DNA from: Methanohalophilus portucalensis
GTDB lineage: Archaea; Halobacteriota; Methanosarcinia; Methanosarcinales; Methanosarcinaceae
DNA: 64,000 nucleotides
Reading direction: 5' to 3'
Assembly: GCF_002761295.1 (NCBI RefSeq)
Contig: NZ_CP017881.1
Location: 1,673,750-1,737,749, forward strand
Shown here: one piece after another, positions 9,434-18,539 of the stretch
Position numbering within the stretch: the first letter of the stretch is position 1
Layout: the number at the start of each line of letters is the position of its first letter
Translations under genes and position numbers: made by a program
Notes under the pieces: generated by a model
The model's input: the letters and a program-made list of their open reading frames with translations, nothing else
The model's database searches: none
What the model was told of the DNA's origin: nothing

Positions 9434-10747
9434 TTATTTTTCGATATCTGAGATTTGCTCTGTACCTTCTTTTCTTTTTTCCCATTTACGCCTTAATTTC
9501 ACATCTTTAAGAGCAGGGCGCAGCTTTTCCATTTTCTCCTTTACTTTTTCCTGCAATTTTTCATCAATTTCCGGGAATTCGATATCAATGCGCTCCTTTG
9601 CCTTTTCTTCAGGCATTTCCAGAACTCTTGAATTATCTGGCCTTTTACGTTTGCCACTTACAAGCGCATCAATAGCATCTTCCCATTGTTTTGACCAGGG
9701 GGAATCAGGTATCGGGGAATGGCGTACACTATCTCTTCTCACTTCCATTACATTATCAGGACAGGCGTTTTCACAGGCACCACAGTAAGTGCAGAGATCA
9801 TCCCTGGCGGCTATTTTCTGTCCGCTTTCGGGAATATACCAGAGATGGGAAGGGCAGACATTAAAGCAGGCATGACAACCTGTAGGATCACATTTGTTTA
9901 TGTTTGCATCGATAAGCTTTAACTCACCCTCAAAAGGTTTGGTAATATCCACTGCATCATAGGGACAAACAATATCGCACCAACCGCATACCGTGCATTT
10001 CTCCTGATCGATCCGGGCACTACCCTCTATTACGGGTGCTTCCTCGCGTCTTGTCCCTTTCACCTCAATAGCATCTTCCGGACAGATATCTGCACACAAT
10101 ACACAGTAATCACACTGGTCCTCATCTACAAGTAGTTGCTCAAAAGGCATGGGATCCACCGGACCCGGTTCCTTTTCAAGTAACATGAAAGCATCACAAA
10201 AACGTGCACAAAGACCACAAAGTGTACACTTATTCTCATCAATGATGATCTCGCCCTCTTCACCCTCCTTGAAGGGGGCAATTTCCTCCTTGGTCTGCAT
10301 TTCAATTTCGAGATCAATTGCATCCTCGGGACAGGTTGCTTCACAAAGCAGACATGGAAGACATTTTTCATTTATCGTTGCCTTTCCTTCCAATACAGGG
10401 AACAAGCCATCTTCCGGGAAATCACCTTCTGCAGACATCCGAAATGCATTTACGGGACAGAAGTTGGCACACATGGAGCAGAATGTGCATTTATCAAGAT
10501 CCAGCATTACAGGAGGGGCATCCATTCCAGTGGCGATCTCATGTATAGGGCCTGCTTCAAGGGCCTCAGTGGGACATATCCTGACACAAAGGCCACAACC
10601 AACACACTTTTTGTAATCATAATCAAGTGTTCTGGTACCCTTATCGGTTTTTTGCCGATACAATATGTGACTGCCTTCAACATCCATTTCCTTTTCCACA
10701 GAAAGGGACTGCTCTACAGCACATTCTTCTTCCAGCTCCTCACTCAT
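9434..10747 (-). CDS. Polyferredoxin with eight [4Fe-4S] motifs, HdrA partner
   Basis: 437 residues with eight cysteine clusters: seven of CxxCxxCxxxC type (for example CVGCGLCVRICP, CTFCSMCANFCP, CDYCVLCADICP, CTYCGACENACP) and one with an altered spacing (CDPTGCHACFNVCP). The fourth has Asp instead of Pro after the last Cys. Domains are arranged in tandem between residues 45 and 340, followed by a basic, proline-rich tail with coiled-coil tendency. It starts 4 bases inside the 3' end of hdrA. In Methanosarcina a polyferredoxin gene adjoins hdrA1, so it is probably the electron conduit of that HdrA. Confidence 0.92.
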   Translation of the reverse strand: MSEELEEECAVEQSLSVEKEMDVEGSHILYRQKTDKGTRTLDYDYKKCVGCGLCVRICPTEALEAGPIHEIATGMDAPPVMLDLDKCTFCSMCANFCPVNAFRMSAEGDFPEDGLFPVLEGKATINEKCLPCLLCEATCPEDAIDLEIEMQTKEEIAPFKEGEEGEIIIDENKCTLCGLCARFCDAFMLLEKEPGPVDPMPFEQLLVDEDQCDYCVLCADICPEDAIEVKGTRREEAPVIEGSARIDQEKCTVCGWCDIVCPYDAVDITKPFEGELKLIDANINKCDPTGCHACFNVCPSHLWYIPESGQKIAARDDLCTYCGACENACPDNVMEVRRDSVRHSPIPDSPWSKQWEDAIDALVSGKRKRPDNSRVLEMPEEKAKERIDIEFPEIDEKLQEKVKEKMEKLRPALKDVKLRRKWEKRKEGTEQISDIEK

Positions 10748-13098
10748 CTGTCAGCCTCCTCAAGTTCAGAGCCTATCGGACCTATTATTTTCAGGTAATC
10801 AACGAAATCTTCAATCGTATTGGCAAATTTTTCCCCTTCTGCAGCTGATATCCATTCAACACGCAACCTACCGGAATCAAAGCCTGCTTCCGTAAGAGCC
10901 TCTCCCAGATTTTCCATACGGCTTTGTGCATGATAGTTACCATGCACATAATGACATTCGCCGAGACGACAGCCGGCAACAAGTATGCCATCTGCACCCA
11001 TTTCGAAGGCCTCCATCACAAAATCAGGATCTACACGGCCCGCACACATTACCTTTATAATTCTTACATTGGTGGGATACTGGATACGGGATGTTCCGGC
11101 AAGGTCCGCTGAAGCATAACTGCACCAGTTGCACAGGAATGCAACAATCAGGGGAAACTCATCTTTTACTTCCAGCGCTGCCTTTATCTGTGCCCTAACC
11201 TGTTCGTCGGTATGGTGATGCATTGAGATAGCATCCACAGGACAGGCTGCACTGCAGGTACCACAACCATGGCAGGAAACCTCATCAACAAATGCCTTGC
11301 CATTTTCGATTTTGATTGTACCGTAATCGCAAACATCAGTACAGACACCACATCCTATACAGGTATCAGAATCCACGTGAGCGCTTAAGGGATCCGTGCG
11401 AAGCTCGCCGGGCTGAAGCAGTCTCATAGCCCGGGATGCAGCCGCGCTGCCCTGTGCAATGGAAACCTGGATTTCTTTGGGCCCTGAGGCACAGCCTGCA
11501 AGGAAAACACCGTTGATATGTGAATCCACAGGTTTCATCTTGGGATGAGACACAGCAAAGAACCTGTCAGGCCGGTTTGCCATTTTCAGCATATTCCCAA
11601 TTGGTTTTGCGGAAGAGTCAGCTTCCATACCGGTGGATAATATGACAAGATCGTACTTTTTTTCTTCTATTCTGGATTCCAGGGTATTCTCATACCGCAG
11701 GGAAAGGGAACCATCGTGTTCCTGCACAATCTCAGCTACTCGCCCCCTTACAAAATCCACCCCCTTTGCCTGGGTTTTGGTGTAATATTCTTCGTACATC
11801 TCTCCCGAGGCACGTATGTCAATATAGTGAATGGTTATTCGGATATCCGGATAGCGCTCTTTTAGCAACTGGGCATTTTTCATTGCTGACATGCAACAAA
11901 CCCGGGAACAATAGGGATTTCCCACAGATTCATCCCGCGAACCCACACATTGTATAAATGCCACTTCCTCTGCAACCTCACCTGTTGAAGGACAGGTAAC
12001 CCTGCCTCTGGTGGGTCCGGAAGCATTCAGTAGCCGCTCAAGTTCCATATTTGTAATGACATCGGGATATATGCCATACCCATACTCCTCTTTCCTGGAT
12101 GCATCAAACAAGCGATATCCTGTGGCGATAATTATTGCTCCCACGTTCAGCTGGAATCGGGTGGTCTGCTGCTCAAATTCCACTGCATCTGCAGGACATG
12201 CCTGCGCACAGAGGCCACAGCCAACACAATAATCACTATCAATATATGCAACCTGTGGAACAGCTTGCGGAATAGGAATATTGATTGCCCGGGTTTTACC
12301 AAGTCCACTATCAAACCGGGAAGGAATTTCCACAGGACATACCCTTGAACATTCATCCACACAACCCTTACATTTTTCTTCAGACACATAGCGAGGCTGA
12401 GTGGTACCGGTAATCTCAAAGTTACCAACCGATCCTTCAATTGCGGTAATTTCGGAAAGAGTGTGAAGTTCGATGTCAGGGTGGTTAACAACTTCAGTCA
12501 TCTTTGGGGCAAGGACACAGATGGAACAGTCATTTGTAGGAAATACTTCATTTAAAAGAGCCATCTTTCCACCAATCGTGGGCTCTTTTTCAATCATATG
12601 GACTTTATAGCCCGTATCGGCAAGATCCAGGGCTGCTTCAATTCCTGCCACGCCCCCACCTATTACAAGTACTTCCTTACTAACAGGTGTACTCTGGATC
12701 TTGAGGGGTTTCAGAAACTTCAGTTTTGCCACACCCATCTTGATAAGATCAAAAGCTTTCTGGGTAGCCATCCTTGGATTATCCATATGCACCCAGGAAC
12801 ACTGTTCCCTGATGTTAACAATCTCAAGAAGGAATGGATTGATACCTGATTTTTCCAGCACTTTGCGGAAAGTAGTTTCATGAAGTTTAGGAGTACAGGC
12901 TGCAACGAGTACACGTTCAACATTATGTTCTTCAATATCCTTTGCAATTTTATCCTGCCCGGAATCCGAACACATGAACTGGATATCGGATGCGACCACA
13001 ACATCATCCAGGGATTCTACCTGTTTTAGAAGAGCTTCAATATCGACTACACCTGCAATATTGAGCCCGCAGTGACAAATGTATACTCCTATTCTCAT
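10744..13098 (-). CDS. hdrA: HdrA with C-terminal MvhD fusion (HdrA1 type)
   Basis: 784 residues, longer than the roughly 650 of stand-alone HdrA. Visible parts: an N-terminal CHCG motif (8-11), an FAD-binding GGGVAGIEAA (147-156), a Cys cluster CKGCVDECSRVCP (about 243), a ferredoxin motif CVGCGLCAQACP (about 293), two more [4Fe-4S] motifs near 582 and 609, and a C-terminal domain (about 640-784) with CNWCSYASADLAG and CAGRVDP of the MvhD family. HdrA carries the flavin that bifurcates electrons in heterodisulfide reductase; MvhD normally links it to a hydrogenase or other donor. The adjacent polyferredoxin gene matches the hdrA1-pfd arrangement. hdrB and hdrC are not adjacent. Confidence 0.95.
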   Translation of the reverse strand: MRIGVYICHCGLNIAGVVDIEALLKQVESLDDVVVASDIQFMCSDSGQDKIAKDIEEHNVERVLVAACTPKLHETTFRKVLEKSGINPFLLEIVNIREQCSWVHMDNPRMATQKAFDLIKMGVAKLKFLKPLKIQSTPVSKEVLVIGGGVAGIEAALDLADTGYKVHMIEKEPTIGGKMALLNEVFPTNDCSICVLAPKMTEVVNHPDIELHTLSEITAIEGSVGNFEITGTTQPRYVSEEKCKGCVDECSRVCPVEIPSRFDSGLGKTRAINIPIPQAVPQVAYIDSDYCVGCGLCAQACPADAVEFEQQTTRFQLNVGAIIIATGYRLFDASRKEEYGYGIYPDVITNMELERLLNASGPTRGRVTCPSTGEVAEEVAFIQCVGSRDESVGNPYCSRVCCMSAMKNAQLLKERYPDIRITIHYIDIRASGEMYEEYYTKTQAKGVDFVRGRVAEIVQEHDGSLSLRYENTLESRIEEKKYDLVILSTGMEADSSAKPIGNMLKMANRPDRFFAVSHPKMKPVDSHINGVFLAGCASGPKEIQVSIAQGSAAASRAMRLLQPGELRTDPLSAHVDSDTCIGCGVCTDVCDYGTIKIENGKAFVDEVSCHGCGTCSAACPVDAISMHHHTDEQVRAQIKAALEVKDEFPLIVAFLCNWCSYASADLAGTSRIQYPTNVRIIKVMCAGRVDPDFVMEAFEMGADGILVAGCRLGECHYVHGNYHAQSRMENLGEALTEAGFDSGRLRVEWISAAEGEKFANTIEDFVDYLKIIGPIGSELEEADR

Positions 13099-13241
13099 AA
13101 AATGCCCCTTCGTGGCTCTCTGATTTCATCTTAGACATGATATACCTTTGGATAGAAAAACGGTCGTGTGGATTGTGTGAACACTGTGCACAAAAGAAAT
13201 AATATAGAAGGAGAATATAACTAAATCATTGAAGGTGATCA

Positions 13242-13667
13242 ATGATGGGACTGGGAAATTTTATCAAAGGACTTTTCGGCAAAGGCGCACCCACAATGTC
13301 AACGTCAGAGCCTGTTACGGAGACCATAAATACAAATCTCTATAAAGTTAATTCTCTGGCTTTTGAACAGGAAGTTGTAAAAGCAGAAACTCCTGTCGTT
13401 GTCGATTGTTTTGCAAAATGGTGTGCACCCTGTAAGAAAATGGCCCCTATGTTCGAAGAGGTAGCTGCCGAATATGAGAACCAGGTCAAATTTGTAATAA
13501 TTGACCTCGATAAATCAAAAGATATTGCCAAACAATACCATGTAGTAGGGATTCCAACACTTTTGCTTTTTGACAAAGGGGAAGTAAAAGAAAAACTGGT
13601 AGGCAATACCACAAAAGATAAACTTAAAGCATCAATCGAAGAGGTATTCAAAATTAAATCTGAATGA
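13242..13667 (+). CDS. trxA: Thioredoxin
   Basis: 141 residues. The thioredoxin fold (about 35-140) has the active site WCAPCKK and the conserved cis-Pro region GIPTLLLF. About 35 residues precede the domain and contain no clear signal peptide, so the protein is probably cytoplasmic. A Shine-Dalgarno-like AAGGTGAT precedes ATGATG; either Met could be used. The FTR-like gene follows 16 bases later, so the pair forms a ferredoxin- or flavin-driven thiol-reduction system. Divergent from hdrA across 143 bases. Confidence 0.95.
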   Translation: MMGLGNFIKGLFGKGAPTMSTSEPVTETINTNLYKVNSLAFEQEVVKAETPVVVDCFAKWCAPCKKMAPMFEEVAAEYENQVKFVIIDLDKSKDIAKQYHVVGIPTLLLFDKGEVKEKLVGNTTKDKLKASIEEVFKIKSE

Positions 13668-13683
13668 TTAAGGTGAAAAAACT

Positions 13684-14004
13684 ATGGTCAGTCAAGAAGA
13701 CAAAGTAAAAACAAAAAACTGGGTTACTAAATATGCTCAAAAGAAAGGGTACAAACTAAACCCCGATCCTGAAATGCTGGATCTGGTAATTGAGGGGCTG
13801 GCGAACAACAAAATAAAGTATGGCAAAGGTTACTGTCCCTGCAGAATACCTTCCGGGGATGAGAAGGAAGACAGGAAAATAATCTGTCCCTGCGTCTACC
13901 ATGAGGATGAAATTGCAGCTGATGGTTCATGCCACTGTGATTTGTTCTTCCAAAACGAAGACAATGGTAAAAAAGAAGAGCAACAAAATGATTCAGAAGA
14001 CTAA
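13684..14004 (+). CDS. Ferredoxin:thioredoxin reductase catalytic-chain-like protein
   Basis: 106-107 residues, like the catalytic beta chain of ferredoxin:thioredoxin reductase. Cys motifs YCPCR, IICPCVYH and CHCDLF fit the family pattern CPC-x(n)-CPC-x(n)-CHC, in which two Cys form the redox-active disulfide next to a [4Fe-4S] cluster. It should pass single electrons from ferredoxin to the thioredoxin encoded directly upstream. No variable (alpha) chain is nearby, as is usual in methanogens. Confidence 0.92.
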   Translation: MVSQEDKVKTKNWVTKYAQKKGYKLNPDPEMLDLVIEGLANNKIKYGKGYCPCRIPSGDEKEDRKIICPCVYHEDEIAADGSCHCDLFFQNEDNGKKEEQQNDSED

Positions 14005-14036
14005 GATTTCCTTTTGTCCGTCAGAGTGGTGAAACA

Positions 14037-14498
14037 ATGGCCAATGCGATGGAAATATACCAGCTTCTCCCAAAGACTAACTGCAAGAAATGTGGTAAAT
14101 CCTCATGTATGGCCTTTGCTGCAGCCTTGCTTTCCAGGGAGAAAAATCTTGACGAATGTACTCCGATGCTGGAAGAGGAAAAATACAGTGAAAATTATAC
14201 AAAACTTAAAGGCCTGGTTTCACCTGCAGAGCAAGCTTCAGAAACCGGTATGATTGTACATGAGGACAGATGCATAGGTTGTGGCAATTGTGTTGTCGCC
14301 TGTCCAGTAAATGTCGCAGAAGACCCTAAAGGTGCAGGTAGTGGAAATGCACCTACTAACGAAAGGGTGATCCTGAAAGTTGAAGACGGTATTGTACGTC
14401 TATCCAACGTGGAGGATTGCCGCAGATTCGGAGAGAACAAAAGACTTTGCAGCGGTTGCATAGTTACCTGCCCTACAAAAGCAATTGAATTTGTCTGA
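14037..14498 (+). CDS. Iron-sulfur protein with CFeSP-type and ferredoxin domains, Fwd-associated
   Basis: 153 residues. The N-terminus (10-50) has CKKCGKSSC followed by a further Cys near 42, the [4Fe-4S] pattern found in the corrinoid/iron-sulfur protein and related subunits. The C-terminal half has a ferredoxin motif CIGCGNCVVACP and a second group CSGCIVTCP. It precedes fwdB with overlap of the 3' end and the fwdB Shine-Dalgarno region, so it probably delivers electrons to formylmethanofuran dehydrogenase. The name FwdG/FmdG is possible but I cannot assign it from sequence alone. Confidence 0.85.
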   Translation: MANAMEIYQLLPKTNCKKCGKSSCMAFAAALLSREKNLDECTPMLEEEKYSENYTKLKGLVSPAEQASETGMIVHEDRCIGCGNCVVACPVNVAEDPKGAGSGNAPTNERVILKVEDGIVRLSNVEDCRRFGENKRLCSGCIVTCPTKAIEFV

Positions 14499-14514
14499 TT
14501 TTAGGAGGGAGCCT

Positions 14515-15756
14515 TTGGAAAGAGAATACCATGTTTGTACAGGATGCGCCCTTTTGTGTGACGATATAGAACTGAGGGAAGTAGAAAACAAGACCATTGT
14601 AGATAGTGCCTGTCGCAAAGGGGTTGCCTGGATAAAAAATTGCCAGCATCCTTTAGAGTGTACTGTGGATGCAAAAGATGCCACAACCCAGGATGCAATT
14701 GAAAAGGCAGCTGAAATTCTGAAAAATGCCAAAAACCCCCTCGTATTCGGTATGGGAAATTCGAGTCTTAACGCCCAGGAAAAAGCTATCGAACTGGCAA
14801 AAAAAACCAATGCCTACATTGATGATACCTCGTCGTTCTGCCAGGGTCCTTTTGTTGAAGCAATTCTCAATGATAAAATCAAAAGTTGTACACTGGATGA
14901 GGTAAGGGACAATGCTGATGTAATTGTATACTGGGGATGTGATCCTTCAAATTCCCACCCCAGACACCTTTCTAAATATTCATATTTCCCCCGGGGAAAA
15001 ATGCGCCAGAGGGGGTGGGAAGAAGACAGGACAGCAATAGCAATTGATGTACGCAAATCAGATACAGCAATAATATGTGAAGATAATTTTTACCGGATTC
15101 CTCCAAAAGCAGACGTCGAATTTGCCCAGGCTTTGACAGAAGCCCTATCCGGAAAGGTGCCAAAGGTAAACTTTGGTATGAAACCAAAAGAAATTCTTGA
15201 ACTTGCAAACGTACTGAAAAAGGCAGAATTCGGTGTAATATTTGCAGGATTGGGGGTGGTCTATTCCATGCCTGACCTGTCATCAATGGAAAATCTTCTG
15301 GAAGCCCTGAACAAGAAGACGGATTTCCATCTGATGCCCATGGTCGGGCAGTATAACATGCGTGGATTTAACCACCTCCTGTTTGAAAAAACAGGCTATA
15401 TTAACAGGGTAAGTTTTGAAGGGAAAAAAACAGATCATGGGCCCCAGTGTTCAGTTGTGGAGGTTTTGAAAGGGAAAAAGGTCGATGCTGCTCTTATCAT
15501 CGGTTCAGACCCCCTTTCAAGCCTGCCCGGAAGTATAGCCGCAAATCTCAAAGAAATTCCAACTGTTGTAATTGACCCCTGCAAAACCTTCACTTCCCAG
15601 ATTGCAAATGTGACAATCCCGGCAGCTGTTACTGGTGTGGAATGCAAAGGGGAAGCAATTCGGATGGATGGCGTCAAAGTAGAACTAACACAAATGAAAG
15701 AATCGGATAAAATGACCGATGCAGATATCATTGAAAAAATAATGGAGGTCATATGA
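14515..15756 (+). CDS. fwdB: Formylmethanofuran dehydrogenase, subunit B
   Basis: 413 residues. Catalytic molybdopterin/tungstopterin subunit of the enzyme that interconverts formylmethanofuran with CO2 and methanofuran. The N-terminal [4Fe-4S] site reads CTGCALLC plus SACRKG; Cys109 in SSFCQGP matches the metal-ligand Cys of the family; it is Cys, not selenocysteine. I chose the TTG at 14515 because an excellent AGGAGGG lies at 14503-14509; an upstream in-frame TTG at 14485 has none. The TGA overlaps the fwdD ATG. Subunits A and C are not in the window. Whether this is the Mo (fmd) or W (fwd) isoenzyme is not decidable. Confidence 0.93.
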   Translation: MEREYHVCTGCALLCDDIELREVENKTIVDSACRKGVAWIKNCQHPLECTVDAKDATTQDAIEKAAEILKNAKNPLVFGMGNSSLNAQEKAIELAKKTNAYIDDTSSFCQGPFVEAILNDKIKSCTLDEVRDNADVIVYWGCDPSNSHPRHLSKYSYFPRGKMRQRGWEEDRTAIAIDVRKSDTAIICEDNFYRIPPKADVEFAQALTEALSGKVPKVNFGMKPKEILELANVLKKAEFGVIFAGLGVVYSMPDLSSMENLLEALNKKTDFHLMPMVGQYNMRGFNHLLFEKTGYINRVSFEGKKTDHGPQCSVVEVLKGKKVDAALIIGSDPLSSLPGSIAANLKEIPTVVIDPCKTFTSQIANVTIPAAVTGVECKGEAIRMDGVKVELTQMKESDKMTDADIIEKIMEVI

Positions 15757-16151
15757 TGGGTTTTGATCAGTTCCTTTCATCTCCTGAAATGGAAATCATC
15801 ATTATCACTCATCGTGATATCTTCCAGAGTGCAGCAAATAGTGATAGCCGTTTTTCAGATGATTATGCAAACCTCACAGCAATAATCCGTCTTGATAAGC
15901 AGGACATGAAAAAAGCTGGACTGAAGGAAGGCAATCTTGTAACTATTGAAAGCAGTGCAGGGAAAGTAGTTGTAAAAGCCCTCCAATCCACCTATGAAGA
16001 ACCACATCCTGGCACCGCTTATATGGTAAATGGACCCTGGGTAAATGCACTTGTATCTGCTGAAACAAGCGGCACAGGAGTACCTTCATTCAAGTATATA
16101 GAAGCAAAAATGATAAAATCAAAGGAAAGTTCAATAACTTCCTTTGAATAA
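15753..16151 (+). CDS. fwdD: Formylmethanofuran dehydrogenase, subunit D
   Basis: 132 residues, of the molybdopterin-dinucleotide-binding family. It completes the pterin pocket of subunit B. The central part (IIRLDKQDMKKAGLKEGN, then VTIESSAGKVVVKA) is the typical double-psi beta-barrel core. The ATG at 15753 overlaps the fwdB stop (ATGA) and a GGAGG stands at 15744-15748, so B and D are translationally coupled. It is the last gene of the thioredoxin-to-fwdD run and converges on the marker-8 gene two bases away. Confidence 0.92.
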   Translation: MMGFDQFLSSPEMEIIIITHRDIFQSAANSDSRFSDDYANLTAIIRLDKQDMKKAGLKEGNLVTIESSAGKVVVKALQSTYEEPHPGTAYMVNGPWVNALVSAETSGTGVPSFKYIEAKMIKSKESSITSFE

Positions 16152-16152
16152 T

Positions 16153-17001
16153 TCAGACAAGTTCCCGGGGCTGTTTATGTTCCGGTAACACTGGCAGGGG
16201 CATTGTATTTATAAGGACAGGGGATTCCACTTCCTTTGCCCTTTCAAGCAGCATTTCCTTACCCTTTTGTGTTAATGCAAAAAGAGGTACTGCCGTACCT
16301 ACCTGTGCAAGGGGTTTTATTAATTCCCGTATCTGGCGGGAAGCACACCCTGTCGTAATGTCCACATGCTGGAAAAGTTCCATTGCTTCCTCTTTTCCCA
16401 GACCGGTAGTATGTGCCGCAATGATTAGCAGGTCCAATTCACCTTCAGCTTCAAGTTGTCTCAGGCGTGCTGCATTTTCGGAATGGACCACAGTGACTGC
16501 AATTCTCTTGTATCCCAGTTTAGCTGCCTTCAATAAGCCTCCCTCCGGGTTTATTTCAGCAGTTGATGGATCCAATACAATTCCACCCTTTTCTGCAATA
16601 CCATTAATTATGACATCAATGGGTTCTGTTTCAATCAGTCCTGAGATACGGGCACCCATTCCCTGTACAAGTTTCGGGTTGTTCGTGATCACAGTACCCG
16701 CTCCGTCGCACACGGTGACAGTAGTATCAAGCATGTCCCGGTTCAGGCCGGTCATCATGACTTCAGAAGCACCGAATCCTACGAAAACATCCTGCTCCAG
16801 TTTCCTTTCGGGTGTGAAAAGACCAAAATCCTTTATCCGAAATTCCATATTTTCTCGCGCAGCTTCTGGAGTAATTTCCTTAATTCCACGCACCTTATCA
16901 AAAATGGGACACCATTTTACGGTAGGCTCCCCAACCTCGATGACTTTGCCATCTCTTACAACAATCCGGGTTTTTCCCAACAATTCCATTACATGCGGCA
17001 T
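16153..17001 (-). CDS. Methanogenesis marker protein 8 (DUF2099)
   Basis: 282 residues, matching the conserved methanogen family known as marker protein 8. Recognisable stretches include VKWCPIFDKVRGIKEIT near the N-terminus, VCDGAGTVITNNPKLVQGMGARISG in the middle split by conserved glycines, and TTGCASRQIREL. The family occurs almost only in organisms with methyl-coenzyme M reductase; its biochemical role has not been established to my knowledge. A GGGAAGTG sequence precedes the ATG. It lies 15 bases downstream of the PaaK-like ligase and is probably co-transcribed with it. Confidence 0.88.
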   Translation of the reverse strand: MPHVMELLGKTRIVVRDGKVIEVGEPTVKWCPIFDKVRGIKEITPEAARENMEFRIKDFGLFTPERKLEQDVFVGFGASEVMMTGLNRDMLDTTVTVCDGAGTVITNNPKLVQGMGARISGLIETEPIDVIINGIAEKGGIVLDPSTAEINPEGGLLKAAKLGYKRIAVTVVHSENAARLRQLEAEGELDLLIIAAHTTGLGKEEAMELFQHVDITTGCASRQIRELIKPLAQVGTAVPLFALTQKGKEMLLERAKEVESPVLINTMPLPVLPEHKQPRELV

Positions 17002-17016
17002 ATTTTACACTTCCCT

Positions 17017-18318
17017 TTAGAGTGCTTCACGATGATCTATTACGCGTTTTGCTTTTCCGCAGGTGCGAGGAATAGTACCTTTTTCCACAAGATCAACATT
17101 GGTGCGTATATTCAGTACACTTTTAAGTTCATTTTCGACATGTTTTTTAACAGCAGCCAGATCTTTCAGTTCCCCTGTAAAAGCATTGTCAGAAAGTTCC
17201 ACCCTGACAGTAATTTCATCCATCTTATGTGCATTACGTTTGAGCAGTATCTGAAACTGATCGGTAATCTCATTGATACCCACAAGCACATCCTCAATCT
17301 GGGATGGGAATACATTAATCCCGCGTACGATTAACATATCGTCTGCCCGGCCCATTATACGGGAAATCCGGGTGCTTGTTCTTCCGCATGCACATTCGGA
17401 TTCAAGCAATCGGGTAATATCACCTGTATGATAGCGTATGACGGGGAAGGCTTCCTTGGTGAGGGAGGTCAGGACAAGTTCACCTTTTTCCCCCTCTGCC
17501 ACCTGTTCACCATTCGAATCCAGTACCTCTACAAGGAAATGATCATCCCATATATGCAACCCATCCTGCTCTTCACACTCAAAAGCAACCCCGGGACCGA
17601 TAAGTTCAGATAGACCATAAGAATCATAAGCTTTCATTCCAAAGACATTCTCAATATCTTTTCGTGTGTTGGATGACCAGGGTTCTCCTCCAAAGGTGCC
17701 TATACGTAATGAAAGTTTATCCAGAATATCCATCTCTTCTGCGGTTTCAGCAAGATAGAGAGCGTAAGAAGGAGTACAATTAATTACAGTTACTCCAAAA
17801 TCCTGCATCATTTCAAGTTGTCTTGCAGTATTGCCGGTGCCCGCAGGAACGGTCATTGCACCAAGCCTTTCAGCACCGTTATGAAAGCCCAGCCCTCCGG
17901 TGAAAAGGCCATAATTCAGGGAATTCTGGAAAACATCATCCGGTCCAACTCCTACCATTTTGAGATCACGGGCCATCATGTCTGCCCATGTACGAATATC
18001 ATTTTCTGTATATCCGACAACCGTAGGTTTTCCACTGGTTCCTGAGGATGCATGAATACGGACTACATCATTGTTAGGAGTTGCGAAAAGTCCGAAAGGA
18101 TAGTTGGCACGTAGATCGGGTTTTTTTGTTATGGGAAGATTTGTGATATCATCAACTGAATTGATATTTTCAGGGGAGACACCAAGTGCTTTAAATTTGT
18201 CATTGTAGAAAGGAACGTTTTCATAGACGCTTGCAGCCGTTTTTTTTAGTCGTTTTAACTGTAATTGGCGCATTTCATCTTTTTTCATGGTTTCATATTC
18301 TGGCTGCCAGTATTTCAT
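17017..18318 (-). CDS. PaaK-like AMP-forming CoA ligase / F390-synthetase-like protein
   Basis: 433 residues. Adenylate-forming enzyme of the phenylacetate-CoA ligase family. The phosphate-binding motif HASSGTSGKPTVVGYT, the GGEPWSSNTR region, DSYGLSE and YHTGDITRLL are present, and the C-terminal domain follows a conserved RGINVFPSQIE. Relatives in methanogens include coenzyme F390 synthetase, which adenylates F420, so a cofactor or aryl acid substrate is possible; the true substrate is unknown. An AAAGGGTG lies before the ATG. Pairing with marker protein 8 is noteworthy. Confidence 0.88.
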   Translation of the reverse strand: MKYWQPEYETMKKDEMRQLQLKRLKKTAASVYENVPFYNDKFKALGVSPENINSVDDITNLPITKKPDLRANYPFGLFATPNNDVVRIHASSGTSGKPTVVGYTENDIRTWADMMARDLKMVGVGPDDVFQNSLNYGLFTGGLGFHNGAERLGAMTVPAGTGNTARQLEMMQDFGVTVINCTPSYALYLAETAEEMDILDKLSLRIGTFGGEPWSSNTRKDIENVFGMKAYDSYGLSELIGPGVAFECEEQDGLHIWDDHFLVEVLDSNGEQVAEGEKGELVLTSLTKEAFPVIRYHTGDITRLLESECACGRTSTRISRIMGRADDMLIVRGINVFPSQIEDVLVGINEITDQFQILLKRNAHKMDEITVRVELSDNAFTGELKDLAAVKKHVENELKSVLNIRTNVDLVEKGTIPRTCGKAKRVIDHREAL

Positions 18319-18539
18319 CGGAGGATCACCCTTTCGTTTTTGATTGGATTCAATATTTATAAAGATTTACCATGTGAAATTTGCAAATTCAATGGCACAA
18401 GTATCATAATATTAACTTAGTAAATGTTCATTATTATTTTTATTAAATACATAAATCATAGAATATCAAGAATTTATGTACATGATTAAATTATATTATG
18501 CCATATAATATACATTAATGTGCATGAAATTTAGATTAT

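Noticed and set aside
13165-13205. Imperfect palindrome in the hdrA-thioredoxin spacer as operator
   Set aside because: Arms match only partly and the position relative to either promoter is unclear.
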